A stretch of 64,000 nucleotides of DNA from Streptomyces olivaceus (GCF_000721235.1 NZ_JOFH01000018.1:79752-143751), one strand, 5' to 3'. Counted from the stretch's first letter, positions 1-8,667 are shown. Program-made: numbers and translations. The notes: generated from the sequence alone by a model not told the origin.

Positions 1-25
1 GCGAAAGTCGAGGGAGGGAGCCCGC

Positions 26-50
26 CCGGGCAGCCGGGGCTACTGCCCGG
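26..50. terminator. Hairpin, possible terminator of a gene left of the window
   Basis: An 8-bp perfect inverted repeat (CCGGGCAG / CTGCCCGG) encloses a 9-nt loop. There is no T-run. The first 154 bases hold no supportable gene, so this may be the end of an upstream transcript. Confidence 0.3.
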
Positions 51-154
51 CCGGCACCGTCACCGGCACCGCCCCGGGGTGCGTCCCAACTCAACCGGCA
101 ACGCTGCGCCAGGCGGACGGGCGGGACCCTTGGACCACACCACCGGAGGAACCA

Positions 155-544
155 GTGTCGGACCCGCACATGCTCACCCCCGAGCAGCAGCTCACCGAGG
201 CGAAGCAGCGGCTGCGCCTCCCGCGTATCGTCGTGATCTGCGGCTCCATCCGCTTCGTGGCGGAGATGAACGAGGCCGATCTGCGGGAGACCGAAGCCGG
301 GAAGATCGTCGTCAAACCGGGCTGGAACATGAAGTCACCGCACGGACTCCGGCCCGATCCCGTTGAAGCGGAGGCGCTGAAGGCCCGACTCGGCGACCTG
401 CACCGGGCGAAGATCCTGCTCGCCGACGAAGTGCTCGTAGTCGGCGGCTACGTCGGAGACAGCACCCGAGCCGAGATCGCCTACGCCCGGTCGCTGGGCA
501 AGCCCGTGCGGTTCACGCACCCCGAAGTCGCCCCGGACGCCTGA
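155..544 (+). CDS. Hypothetical protein, nucleoside 2-deoxyribosyltransferase-like fold
   Basis: 129 aa. The GTG start is supported by GGAGGA five bases upstream. After a polar N-terminus there is a hydrophobic strand with the pattern VVICGSIRF (about residues 26-34), and later a strand ending VLVVGGYVGDSTRAEIAYA. A glycine-rich first strand plus a late acidic 'E-I-A-Y-A' helix is the layout of the nucleoside 2-deoxyribosyltransferase-like / DUF4406-type superfamily, which binds nucleotides or nucleosides. No substrate can be read from the sequence. It stands alone, convergent to the next gene. The fold assignment is inference; the reading frame is well supported. Confidence 0.75.
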   Translation: MSDPHMLTPEQQLTEAKQRLRLPRIVVICGSIRFVAEMNEADLRETEAGKIVVKPGWNMKSPHGLRPDPVEAEALKARLGDLHRAKILLADEVLVVGGYVGDSTRAEIAYARSLGKPVRFTHPEVAPDA

Positions 545-572
545 CCGGCCGCCGCGACGGCGACGACATCGC

Positions 573-830
573 TCACTCGGCCCGGGCCTCTCGCTTCAGG
601 CGCATCGTGAGGTCGATGCCCTCTTGGACCCCGATGTCGAAGTCGGGGTCCTGGCAGAGGCGGATTCGCCCTCGATAGTCGACGACCACCGCGGCCACCG
701 CCGTGAGGTCGGTCTCCGAGGAAGCCTCCAGCGCCCGCTGCAGGTCGGTCTCGAAGGCGTCCCTGTCACCGGGGAACCCGTGACCGGCGAGAAGGGCGGC
801 TCTTATGTCGCCGATGGTTCTCAAGGGCAA
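573..830 (-). CDS. Small hypothetical protein (possibly DUF6247-like)
   Basis: 85 aa, alpha/beta in character, with a central stretch TAVAAVVVDYRGRIRLCQDPDFD. I recall similar short proteins next to DUF397/XRE genes in Streptomyces, but the family name is a memory-based guess. It lies 19 bp downstream of the DUF397 gene on the same strand, so it may be the last gene of the XRE-DUF397 transcript. No catalytic motif is visible. Confidence 0.6.
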   Translation of the reverse strand: MPLRTIGDIRAALLAGHGFPGDRDAFETDLQRALEASSETDLTAVAAVVVDYRGRIRLCQDPDFDIGVQEGIDLTMRLKREARAE

Positions 831-849
831 CGGCGAGGTCGCGCTGGTC

Positions 850-1065
850 TTAAGGCCGCCCTTGCGTGGTATGGCGCACTGAGCCGACGAACCGTAGCCA
901 TGCCTGTGGTTCCACGCTGAGAGTGGGCCCGCTGCTGTACTTGGAGTCGCGTATCAAAGCGACATGTGGCAGGTACGCGCACTCCACGCACTCGGTCGTG
1001 TTGGCGCCGCTGTAAGACGACTTGAACCAAGCAAGTTGGTAAGTGGCGGTAGGACGTGCGGACAT
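850..1065 (-). CDS. DUF397 domain protein
   Basis: 71 aa. The N-terminal motif W-F-K-S-S-Y-S-G-A-N-T-T-E-C-V-E-C followed by V-A-L-I-R-D-S-K is the DUF397 signature, a small domain found almost only in Streptomyces and relatives and usually encoded next to an XRE/DUF5753 regulator. Its ATG directly abuts the TAG stop of the upstream regulator gene and its AAGGAG ribosome site lies in the end of that gene, so the two are translationally linked. By analogy with WhiJ/AbaA-type cassettes it probably modulates the DNA-binding partner; that role is inference. Confidence 0.85.
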   Translation of the reverse strand: MSARPTATYQLAWFKSSYSGANTTECVECAYLPHVALIRDSKYSSGPTLSVEPQAWLRFVGSVRHTTQGRP

Positions 1066-1911
1066 CTACAGCTCCTTGCGTGCGCGGTGGATCATGGCGG
1101 AGGAAGCCTCCATGTCCAACGCTTGTGCGCGGAGGTACTCGAACGCAAGTCTGTATCGCTCCAGCTCCTCGTCCTTCTCAAGGAAGAGAGAGCCGGTGTG
1201 GAAGTCGACATAGACGACATCCAGAGCTGGTTCCGTACCACCAATGATCACGAAGCTGCCGAGCGCGGCGCCGTGGGCTCCGTTCGAGAACGGCAGCACC
1301 TGAAGCGTGATGTGGGGCGACTCGTTGACTTCGAGCAGCCGCCCCAGCTGCTCCTTCATGATCTCTCGGGAGCCTACGACGCGTCGGATCACGGACTCGT
1401 CGAGGATGGCCCACAGCCTGAAGGGCCTCGGCCGAGCAAGGACTTCCTGCCTCTTCATGCGGATGTCCACCAGCTGCTCGATCTCGGCCGGCTCCAGGGG
1501 GATCTCGTTCGCCCTCTGCAAGGCAGCGCTGTACGCACGGGTCTGGAGCAGGCCAGGGACGTAGACGCAGGAGAAGTGGTCCTCCCGCATAGCCTCGTCC
1601 TCCAGCGTGAGCAACAGGTTCATGCTCTCGGGGATGGCGTCGGCGAACGAACTCCACCAGCCCTGCTGCTTGGCGTCCTTGGCCAGGCTGACGACGGCTT
1701 CCCGCTCCGCGTCAGATGCTCCGTACTCGCGGCACAGGGCGTCGACGACGATCCACTTCACCGGGCCGGCCTGTGTCTCGTACCGGCTGACCGTCGCCTT
1801 CGAGACACCGACCAGCCGTCCGGCTTCCTCCAGCGTCATTCCGGTGTGAGCACGCAACTTGCGCAAAGTCGCGCCCAGTTGACGGCGGCGGGTGGTGGTC
1901 CTGACGGACAT
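1066..1911 (-). CDS. XRE-family HTH regulator with DUF5753 domain
   Basis: 281 aa from the ATG at 1911, chosen because GAGGAG lies just upstream; the frame stays open to 2055 but without a better site. An N-terminal helix-turn-helix (about residues 10-65: LGATLRKLRAHTGMTLEEAG, then VSKATVSRYE) is followed by a DUF5753 effector domain containing the typical 'VPGLLQTRAYSAAL' and C-terminal 'LEVNESPHITLQVLPF' segments. This family pairs with DUF397 proteins and often with an anti-sigma-like ATPase, as here, and such cassettes influence development and antibiotic production in Streptomyces. Transcribed divergently from the ATPase gene. Confidence 0.9.
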   Translation of the reverse strand: MSVRTTTRRRQLGATLRKLRAHTGMTLEEAGRLVGVSKATVSRYETQAGPVKWIVVDALCREYGASDAEREAVVSLAKDAKQQGWWSSFADAIPESMNLLLTLEDEAMREDHFSCVYVPGLLQTRAYSAALQRANEIPLEPAEIEQLVDIRMKRQEVLARPRPFRLWAILDESVIRRVVGSREIMKEQLGRLLEVNESPHITLQVLPFSNGAHGAALGSFVIIGGTEPALDVVYVDFHTGSLFLEKDEELERYRLAFEYLRAQALDMEASSAMIHRARKEL

Positions 1912-2128
1912 GGATCTCCTCTGCGTGAAGACCCTGGGCAACCGCTCAGGGCGTGAACAGGCTAGGCAGTGCGACTGGCGGTCACCATGGGGTTCACCCG
2001 ATAGATGTCGGTGAGAAGTTACATAGCGAGACTTCTCTATGTCATTCTCTCCCAAGGATCGCTACGCAGTGCAATCGGATGAGCACGGAATCCGCGGCAT
2101 GGGCGTGGCTCAGAAGAGAGGAGTTCGC

Positions 2129-2761
2129 ATGCCAGGGGCCGGAAGTGGGAGACACCGCCATCGATCCGTTCTGCCCTTCAGGGCAGTGCCAGCGGAGATT
2201 CGGTTGCTGCGGCAAGCCGCGGCGGCCCAGCTGGTGCGCTGGGGTGTGCCCCACGTCGTGGAGGAAACCGAGTTGGTCGTCACGGAACTAGCGACGAACG
2301 TCATCAAGCACGTGGGGGAGGGCGTGGTCGCCACGCTGGTCTTGGAGTGGGAAGGTGAGCGGCTGCGTGTCGAGGTTCACGACAAGAGCCACGCAGTGCC
2401 CTCTCTGTCAGCGGCCCACTGTGACGACGAGTGTGGCCGCGGGCTCCACATGCTCGCAGCCGTGACGGTGGACTGGGGCACGGTGTTGACGGTAGTCGGC
2501 AAGTCGGTGTGGTGTGAGATCGCACTTGGGTCCGAGCGGGCGTGTCGACGGATGGAGCGAGCCGCGGCAGTGCTGGAGGACTACCGCACTCTGTGCGGCG
2601 TGGTTGTGGAAGGCCGGCTGCGTGACACCGCACTCAAGGCATCTGCGGTCGAGTTGATCGCGGACTTGCTGCACTGGACGACTGCGTGCGGGCTGGATCC
2701 GGAGGATGTTCTGGACCGGGCGCAGATGCACTACGAGGCTGAGGAGGATGTGGCCGCCTGA
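2129..2761 (+). CDS. Anti-sigma-factor-like ATP-binding protein (HATPase_c, RsbW type)
   Basis: 210 aa from the ATG at 2129, preceded by GAGAGGAG; the frame is open from 2039 but that start lacks a ribosome site. The N-box pattern ELVVTELATNVIKH (E..TN...H) and the later G-R-G-L-H-M-L segment are those of GHKL serine kinases/anti-sigma factors. The C-terminal part (about residues 140-210) is an extra helical region. It is divergent from the XRE/DUF397 pair, a recurring trio in Streptomyces. It likely acts in the cytoplasm by binding a partner protein; partner unknown. Confidence 0.85.
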   Translation: MPGAGSGRHRHRSVLPFRAVPAEIRLLRQAAAAQLVRWGVPHVVEETELVVTELATNVIKHVGEGVVATLVLEWEGERLRVEVHDKSHAVPSLSAAHCDDECGRGLHMLAAVTVDWGTVLTVVGKSVWCEIALGSERACRRMERAAAVLEDYRTLCGVVVEGRLRDTALKASAVELIADLLHWTTACGLDPEDVLDRAQMHYEAEEDVAA

Positions 2762-2914
2762 GGGCTCCGACGGGTCGGTTCTGAGTGTGCCGACCGGATG
2801 CTGGGGTGGTGTGAATCTTCACCGGCAGAGCCTTGCCGTGAGTTCCTCGGCATGCGTGCTTGAGGCTTTGCTCTGATGTTGCTGCACTCCCAAGTACCGG
2901 GAGAAACAAGCTAC

Positions 2915-3880
2915 TTAGCCCCGTGAAACTGCTGGTCCCGGGTGGGAGGCGGCTGTACGCAGCAGTGCCTCCGCGTCCGCGACGGCCTGTTGCTCGTGCA
3001 GTACTAGTGCAGTACGCACCACGTCCTGATCGTCGCGGTCGCGCGCGTAGATGTGCACGAGGTTGTCGGTCAGTTCGTGTTGCCCCTGGGCGCGCAGCAG
3101 CGCCACCAGCAAGGCCACCTCTGAGGGGGTGTACGCCTCTGCCGTATGCCGCAGCAGTGCGAGAGTGCTGTCCGGCCGGCCGCCGTGAAGTAGCTCCTCG
3201 GCACGGCGGCCGACGTTGCGTGTGGGCGAGGCTCCGTTTTTGACGTGTTGCCGGTCGGCCTGGTGAGGGGGGACCGGCAACAGAGTTGCGGGTCGCGACG
3301 CGCCCCGGACCGTTTGCGGGCCGGCTTCGCTTGCTGGGACCGGCTCGGCAGTCTTCTCCCGCCGGGCCTCCTGTCGTAGGGCGGCGGCATGCTGGCGGAG
3401 TTCTCCAAGTTCCTGAGCCTGTTCTGCCGCCGATCGTTCGAGCTGGTCGTTTGCCTCCTGCAGCTCCCGGAGTTTGTGAGTGGCAGCACGTACCGCATCG
3501 CTATGCCGTGAGCAGTTGGCGCATCGTTCCTGCTCGGCTCTCGTGCGCAGCTCCAGAAGCCGTTCCCTCGTAACGGCGACGTTCTGGCTTCCTCCTGCGT
3601 CTCTGCAGGCTCTGTCGAAGACGGCGATGGCCCCTTCTTTCGGGGGGACGCGCTGGCCGTAGAGGTATCGGGTCAGTGTCGTCTCGCTGACGTGCAGGTA
3701 TGCGGCGGCTTGAGCCTGTGTCGGATGGGTCAGCGTCAGCCCCTCTGGGGTCTTGACGACGAGATGACGGCAAACCTCTTGTAGTGCCGTCGCTAGTTGC
3801 CGCTTGTACGGCAGGACATCCTCGTGGAATTTCTTTTCCGTCCACGTGAACGGGCGGCGACCGGTGCTGTGTGCTGCCAT
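2915..3880 (-). CDS. HTH regulator with central coiled coil
   Basis: 321 aa from the ATG at 3880 (an AAGG lies 11 nt upstream; the frame is open to 4024). An N-terminal basic segment is followed by a helix-turn-helix (TQAQAAAYLHVSETTLTRYL, about residues 58-77), a Cys pair (CANCSRH), a long Glu/Gln/Arg-rich coiled coil (about residues 135-190), a proline-rich linker and a C-terminal helical domain with HTAEAYTPSEVALLVALL. This is a common actinobacterial regulator layout. Divergent from the DNA-processing gene run at 4198-8667, so it is the likely local regulator; the palindrome at 3927-3941 lies 47 bp from its start. Confidence 0.75.
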   Translation of the reverse strand: MAAHSTGRRPFTWTEKKFHEDVLPYKRQLATALQEVCRHLVVKTPEGLTLTHPTQAQAAAYLHVSETTLTRYLYGQRVPPKEGAIAVFDRACRDAGGSQNVAVTRERLLELRTRAEQERCANCSRHSDAVRAATHKLRELQEANDQLERSAAEQAQELGELRQHAAALRQEARREKTAEPVPASEAGPQTVRGASRPATLLPVPPHQADRQHVKNGASPTRNVGRRAEELLHGGRPDSTLALLRHTAEAYTPSEVALLVALLRAQGQHELTDNLVHIYARDRDDQDVVRTALVLHEQQAVADAEALLRTAASHPGPAVSRG

Positions 3881-4197
3881 GACGGACAAACCTTCGCATA
3901 TTCGGTTGAAGCGACCCTGTGTGCCGCCAGTCGTTGACTGGTATTCGTCATTGTGCCGGAGGGCAAGGGGGCTTCGCCTGGCGCTTTTTGCTTCTTCCCT
4001 TGCCAGTTGGCGCGCAAGTTGCATCGAGAGGGTTCAAAGCTGTTTCGATGTGCCACGATTCATAGGAGTCAGCCGCCAGTGGCATGGGGGGTGGCGGGAA
4101 AGGCGTCGTTCTCGCGAATGGCGCGTTCATGCCATCAGTGCGCTGTGTGTCAGACCGGCTGAATCCATCGTGTTCTATGGGAGGGGACCCAACAGTC
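3881..4197. promoter_or_regulatory. Divergent intergenic control region of the DNA-processing island
   Basis: This 317-bp gap separates the HTH regulator from the HNH-like gene and is less GC-rich than its surroundings. It holds the 15-bp palindrome listed separately. No convincing gene is seen in it. Confidence 0.5.
3927..3941. promoter_or_regulatory. Operator-like palindrome
   Basis: CCAGTCGTTGACTGG is a perfect 6-3-6 inverted repeat between the divergent HTH regulator and the HNH-like gene. Its position suggests an operator for the regulator; this is inference. Confidence 0.45.
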
Positions 4198-4902
4198 ATG
4201 ACGTTGCCGTCTTGGCAGGAGACGAGTGTCGGAAAGCACAAGCTGGGCAGCATGGCGCGTGCTGCCCTCTGGCTGGTCCAGGTTGTCGGGGAGGGCAAGA
4301 TCTTCACCGTGGCCAAGCTGCGTGAGGCATTCCCGGATGTCGCGCAGATCGACCGTCGTATGCGCGGTCTGCGGGACTACGGGTGGGAGATTTCGACGGC
4401 GCGCGAGGACCCCGAGCTGCTTCCGCAGGAGCGTCGGTTCGTTACGCGAGGCAAGGATGTCTGGGTTCCGGGCCAGGCGAAGGGGCCGAGTCACAAGGCG
4501 AGCATCACCAACGCCCAGCGCGCGAAGGTGTTGCAGGCCGACGGGTATCTGTGCCGTACGTGTGGCATCGCGGCCGGCGAGGCGTATGACGACGGTGTGG
4601 CACAGGCGGTGCTCAACGTCGCCCGACGGCAGGTAACACTGGTGGACGGCCGCGTCACCCACCAGTTGGTGACCGAGTGCCAGCGGTGCCTGCGAGGCAC
4701 TGTGGACCGGGACGTTCACTTGGCGGAGGTGCTCTCCCGGATTGATGCGCTGGCTCCCCTTGAGCGGAGCGTGCTGAGCAGTTGGGTGAACAACGACCAG
4801 CGCACGTACAGCTCGCTGGAGGTGTTGTGGGGCATGTTCCGGACCTTGCCGGAGGACTCCCGCGAAGCTGTGGCCGACGCGCTTGCCGGTACGGACGACT
4901 GA
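4198..4902 (+). CDS. HNH-like Cys4 zinc protein
   Basis: 234 aa from the ATG at 4198, with GGAGGGG about 11 nt upstream. The N-terminal half looks like a winged helix (MARAALWLVQVVGEGKIFTV ... IDRRMRGLRDYGWEI). The C-terminal half has two cysteine knuckles, C-R-T-C (about residue 119) and C-Q-R-C (about residue 162), spaced as in HNH restriction endonucleases of the CxxC...CxxC type. The usual central His-His/Asn catalytic residues are not evident between them, so it may be a degenerate, DNA-binding HNH fold. It is followed after 20 bp by the ParB-like gene and appears to start an operon. Confidence 0.75.
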   Translation: MTLPSWQETSVGKHKLGSMARAALWLVQVVGEGKIFTVAKLREAFPDVAQIDRRMRGLRDYGWEISTAREDPELLPQERRFVTRGKDVWVPGQAKGPSHKASITNAQRAKVLQADGYLCRTCGIAAGEAYDDGVAQAVLNVARRQVTLVDGRVTHQLVTECQRCLRGTVDRDVHLAEVLSRIDALAPLERSVLSSWVNNDQRTYSSLEVLWGMFRTLPEDSREAVADALAGTDD

Positions 4903-4922
4903 GACAGGACGGGAAAACGAAG

Positions 4923-6341
4923 ATGCGTGAGTTTCCGGCTCCGCCGCGGGCGGCCGAATTCAGCGAGCTGATCAGCAAGAAGGTCGAGGAAGTCCAGACG
5001 TCTGGCGGTACCCGGGAGACCGTGAGCGTCGACTGGAACGGCCAGCAGGCGCATGTCGAAGTGATCGACTTGCCGCTCAACAGCCTCTTCTACAACCCCA
5101 GCACTCACCGGGTCCGGGCTCAGCGCAGCCACGACGCCGAGCGGGACGAGGCGTTGGACAAGGACCCTTGGAGCGCGGAGAGCCAGGACTACCTCGGGTT
5201 CCTGCTCAAGGCGGACCCTGAGAACACGGACTTGCGTGACAAGAACTTCGATGCCCTGAAGGACAGCCTTGACCAGTTCAAGCAGAACGATCCCGGACTG
5301 GTGACCCGGCACGGGGTGTTGGTCAACGGCAACACCCGGGCCGCCGCGCTGCGCGAACTCGGCGCGCAGTCGATGCGCGTCGGCGTGCTGCCGGCGTCGT
5401 TCACCTGGGCCGACATCAACGCTGTCGAGCTGTCTCTGCAGCTTCGCAAGGACCACCGGCGTGACTACTCTTACATCAACCGCCTCATCGCCATGGAGGA
5501 GCAGGCGGCGCTGGGTCGGACGCCGGAGCAGATCGCCAAGGACTTCCGCATCCAGGTGCGCACCTATCACCAGGAGCGGTGGATCCTCAGCACGATCCGC
5601 GAGCTGAACGAACGCAGCCGCACCGGCGGCGGCCGTGGACTGCGTCTGGTGGACTGGGAGGGCGCGCAGGAGCGGCTCAAAGAGCTGCACCGTCTGTACG
5701 TGAAGTTGGAAACGGTGGACCGGGACCAGGCTGAGGTCCTGAAGGAGCTGCGTCTGGCCGCGATCCTGCTCGACTTCTCCAAGACGGACGTCCGGCACAT
5801 CAACGAGGACTTTCTGAAGGCGGGGTTCGAGCGACAGCTGCCCATGGGTGGTACGACGGCTGTGCAGCCGCAGACGGTGTCCATCCCCGGTCTGGGTTTG
5901 GAGGTGCCCGCTGCTTCCTCCGCCGTCGCCGAGGCCCGGGCGATGAACGACGAGATCCTCCGTACAGCTGCCGCGGTGAGGAGCGGCGGCTCTGACCTCG
6001 GTGACGAGCGTAAGGCCGCCGCGCAGGGTTTCCTGGACAGTACGGAGAAGGCGTTTGACGAGGCGATCGAGGCGGCGGGACGCAGCGCTCGGCTGCGTAA
6101 GCGCAAGCAGCTGGCCCCGGCCCGGCTTGCGGAAGCCAGCGCCAGCATCGACCAGTGCGTGAACGACCTGGTGCAGGCACGGACCTCGCGCAGCCTGGAC
6201 GAGGAGGCGTTCGACGACGCTGTGGTCAAGCTGCGGGGCAGTCTGCTCAAGCTCGCGCAGCAGGCCGGCCGCGGACTGCCGCAACCGGGAGACGGTGTGG
6301 CCTGGTTGCTGGAAGCGGTCGCGGCGGAGGGCTCCCAGTGA
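4923..6341 (+). CDS. ParB-like (ParB/sulfiredoxin fold) protein
   Basis: 472 aa; ATG at 4923. The core motif around residues 128-142, R-H-G-V-L-V-N-G-N-T-R-A-A-A-L, is the ParB box seen in ParB, DndB-like and ParB-nuclease proteins, and binds or hydrolyses nucleotides or DNA. A helix-turn-helix-like segment follows (ALGRTPEQIAKDFRIQVRTY), then a long helical C-terminus. Its GTGA overlap with the helicase start implies translational coupling. There is no parA nearby, so plasmid partition is unlikely; a role in DNA modification or defence fits the neighbours better (inference). Confidence 0.85.
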   Translation: MREFPAPPRAAEFSELISKKVEEVQTSGGTRETVSVDWNGQQAHVEVIDLPLNSLFYNPSTHRVRAQRSHDAERDEALDKDPWSAESQDYLGFLLKADPENTDLRDKNFDALKDSLDQFKQNDPGLVTRHGVLVNGNTRAAALRELGAQSMRVGVLPASFTWADINAVELSLQLRKDHRRDYSYINRLIAMEEQAALGRTPEQIAKDFRIQVRTYHQERWILSTIRELNERSRTGGGRGLRLVDWEGAQERLKELHRLYVKLETVDRDQAEVLKELRLAAILLDFSKTDVRHINEDFLKAGFERQLPMGGTTAVQPQTVSIPGLGLEVPAASSAVAEARAMNDEILRTAAAVRSGGSDLGDERKAAAQGFLDSTEKAFDEAIEAAGRSARLRKRKQLAPARLAEASASIDQCVNDLVQARTSRSLDEEAFDDAVVKLRGSLLKLAQQAGRGLPQPGDGVAWLLEAVAAEGSQ

Positions 6342-8155
6342 CCCACCCCGTCAGCGAGAAGTCGCTGCGTCTTGGATTCGACGCCACCCGGACCCGGGTC
6401 GTGCTGCGCACCACGGAATCGTTCCAGCAGGAACTCGTCCAGCTGGCCGCCCGCTTCCGTACTGGAGGCCAACTTGGCCCGCTGAGCGCCTCAGTCTCCC
6501 TGGACGAGTTGCTCGCAGATCTCGGCCTGCTCGGTACATGGTCAGATCCCACGGGCGTGGAGTGGGCGGACGACCTTCGAGACCTGGTATCCGGAGTGGT
6601 CCAGGATGCCCACACTGTGCAGCAGCGGCTCGCTGGGCGACAGACGGGTGGCGAAGTCGCCTCCGAAGATGTGCCCTTGCTTCTCGGCGATACCTGGAAG
6701 GGCGAACTCAGCGAGTTTCAGCGCCGGGACATCGCGAAGCTTCTGTCGCTCCAGCACGGCGCCAACTTCAGCGTGCCCGGTGCCGGAAAGACCCGCGTCG
6801 CACTTGCCGTGTACGCCGCTCAGAAGGCAGCCGGCCGGGTGAGACGCCTGCTGGTCGTGTGCCCTAAGTCCGCCTACGAGTCATGGCGTTATGAGACCGC
6901 CGAGTGCCTTGCCCATCCGCTGCGCATCAACGTCCTGGACGGGTCGCTGGATCAGTGGGCTGAGGTGCTGGTGGTGAACTACGAGCGGCTCGACCGGTCA
7001 CTGTCCATGCTTGCTGGATGGCTCAAGTCGGGTCCCTCCATGATCATTCTGGACGAGGCGCACCGGATGAAACTGGGTGCCCGGGGGACCTACGGGGCAG
7101 CCTGTATGGCGCTCGGACCTCTGGCGGCGCGCCGGCTGATCCTGACCGGTACGCCGGCTCCGAACGGATCACGGGACTTGGAGAACCTTCTGGGTTTCGT
7201 CTGGCCCGGTCACGGCCAGCGCACCGTAGTCCAGGCGGTTGCTGGAGGCGACCTCGCGCACGCAAGCACGGTTCTTCGGCCGCTGTTCACTCGCACAACG
7301 AAACATGAACTCGGCTTGCCGCCAGTAAAGTTGGGTCTGCGCTTCGTTGACATGCCGCCGTTGCATGACGAGATTTACACGGCGATTGTGAGCGGCGAGG
7401 GCAGCGGTGCCGCGCGCGAGGACCTGAGTCGTCTTGGGAAGACGGCACTCCGCCTCCTCATGGCTGCCACGAGTCCCGCCCTGCTCCGGGACGGGGGCAG
7501 CCGTTACGAACCACTTGCGTATCAGCTGCCGCCGATGGAGATCCCCGAGGGAAGCTCGCTGTACTCGCTCATGCAGGACCTTCCCGACTACGAGCTTTCG
7601 CCCAAGTACAAGGAAGCAGTGGCGATCATCGCCGAGAACGCTGCCCAGGGGCGGAAGACGCTGGTCTGGACGACTTTTGTCAGGAGCCTCACCACGCTGC
7701 AACAGATGCTGGAGAAGTACAGTCCGGCCGTCGTTTACGGTGGTACACCTGATCGCGAGGAGCAGATCCGCCGGTTCAGGGAAGATCCCGGGTGCATGGT
7801 GCTCATCTCGAACCCGGCCACGCTGGGCGAGGGAATCAGCCTGCACCATGTTTGCCATGACGCTGTCTACGTGGACCGCGACTTCATGGCGGGGCGGTTC
7901 CTTCAGAGTCTGGACCGCATCCACCGTCTCGGGCTCGCGCCCGGCACTGAGACCCGAGTGACGGTCTTGGCGGTGCGGAACTCCGTCGACGAGGTCGTGG
8001 CCGCGAGTCTGGAACGGAAGCTGGAGTTCATGGGGCGCATCCTGGACGACCCCACCGTGCAGCAGCTCGCCGACCTTGAGGAGGAGCCTTCGGTGGCGGC
8101 TGGTCTTGCACCAGGTGACGTGGAGGCGCTGCTGAGTCACATGGGAGGGCGATAG
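6338..8155 (+). CDS. SNF2/DEAD-type DNA helicase
   Basis: 605 aa from the GTG at 6338, which overlaps the ParB-like stop codon by four bases. The N-terminal ~125 residues are of unknown type. Then comes an SF2 core: Q-like F-Q-R-R-D, Walker A G-A-G-K-T (residues 148-152), Walker B D-E-A-H (239-242), motif III TGTPAPN, and a C-terminal lobe with SNPATLGEGISLH and QSLDRIHRLG (motifs V and VI). This is the SNF2/ERCC3-like arrangement of ATP-driven double-strand DNA translocases found in many restriction and defence systems. Overall the gene is intact. Confidence 0.92.
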   Translation: MTHPVSEKSLRLGFDATRTRVVLRTTESFQQELVQLAARFRTGGQLGPLSASVSLDELLADLGLLGTWSDPTGVEWADDLRDLVSGVVQDAHTVQQRLAGRQTGGEVASEDVPLLLGDTWKGELSEFQRRDIAKLLSLQHGANFSVPGAGKTRVALAVYAAQKAAGRVRRLLVVCPKSAYESWRYETAECLAHPLRINVLDGSLDQWAEVLVVNYERLDRSLSMLAGWLKSGPSMIILDEAHRMKLGARGTYGAACMALGPLAARRLILTGTPAPNGSRDLENLLGFVWPGHGQRTVVQAVAGGDLAHASTVLRPLFTRTTKHELGLPPVKLGLRFVDMPPLHDEIYTAIVSGEGSGAAREDLSRLGKTALRLLMAATSPALLRDGGSRYEPLAYQLPPMEIPEGSSLYSLMQDLPDYELSPKYKEAVAIIAENAAQGRKTLVWTTFVRSLTTLQQMLEKYSPAVVYGGTPDREEQIRRFREDPGCMVLISNPATLGEGISLHHVCHDAVYVDRDFMAGRFLQSLDRIHRLGLAPGTETRVTVLAVRNSVDEVVAASLERKLEFMGRILDDPTVQQLADLEEEPSVAAGLAPGDVEALLSHMGGR

Positions 8156-8163
8156 ATCTGGCT

Positions 8164-8667
8164 GTGTGCTGCGGGGCCGGCGGGGCTACCCTCTGCGGTG
8201 TGTCCCCCGAAGCCGAATGGGAGGCCCCGGAAGGTTCCTGGGCTTCCTCCGCAGCGCGACGTCGCAACATGCAGGCGATCCGTAGCCGTGACACGAAACC
8301 AGAGGTTCTGATCAGGCGGCTCGTGCATGCCTCAGGGCTGCGGTATCGGGTAGCTGCCCGTCCCCTTCCTGATCTTCGCCGGACGGCAGACCTGGTCTTC
8401 CGTCCGGCGAAGGTCGCAGTGTTCATCGACGGCTGCTACTGGCATGGCTGCCCTGCGCATTACGTTCCGCCGAAGACAAATTCCGGTTACTGGTCGGAAA
8501 AAGTCGTTCGCAATGTCAACAGGGACCGAGACACCGACGAAAGGCTGCGGGAAGCCGGCTGGCTCGTGCTCCGCTTCTGGGAGCACGAGCCGTCAGACGC
8601 CTGTGCCGACAAAATCGCCTTGGCGGTCCTGGCTAGACGTTCGGGCAGAACGAGTCGCGGCAACTGA
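8164..8667 (+). CDS. vsr: Very short patch repair (Vsr) endonuclease
   Basis: Up to 167 aa; the start could be GTG 8164 or GTG 8200 (155 aa), neither with a strong ribosome site. All Vsr motifs are present: RRRNMQAIRSRDTKPEVLIR, the central ADLVFRP...VAVFIDGCYWHGCP (zinc-binding His/Cys and catalytic Asp region), PKTNSGYW, and RNVNRDRDT...LREAGW. Vsr nicks 5' of T in T:G mismatches that arise by deamination of 5-methylcytosine, and almost always accompanies a C5 methyltransferase. Its last 75 bp overlap, tail to tail, the end of the methyltransferase gene. Confidence 0.93.
   Translation: MCCGAGGATLCGVSPEAEWEAPEGSWASSAARRRNMQAIRSRDTKPEVLIRRLVHASGLRYRVAARPLPDLRRTADLVFRPAKVAVFIDGCYWHGCPAHYVPPKTNSGYWSEKVVRNVNRDRDTDERLREAGWLVLRFWEHEPSDACADKIALAVLARRSGRTSRGN

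Noticed and set aside
4923..6341. Plasmid or chromosome partition gene parB
   Set aside because: No parA partner, no parS-like cluster, unusual length, and tight coupling to a helicase gene.
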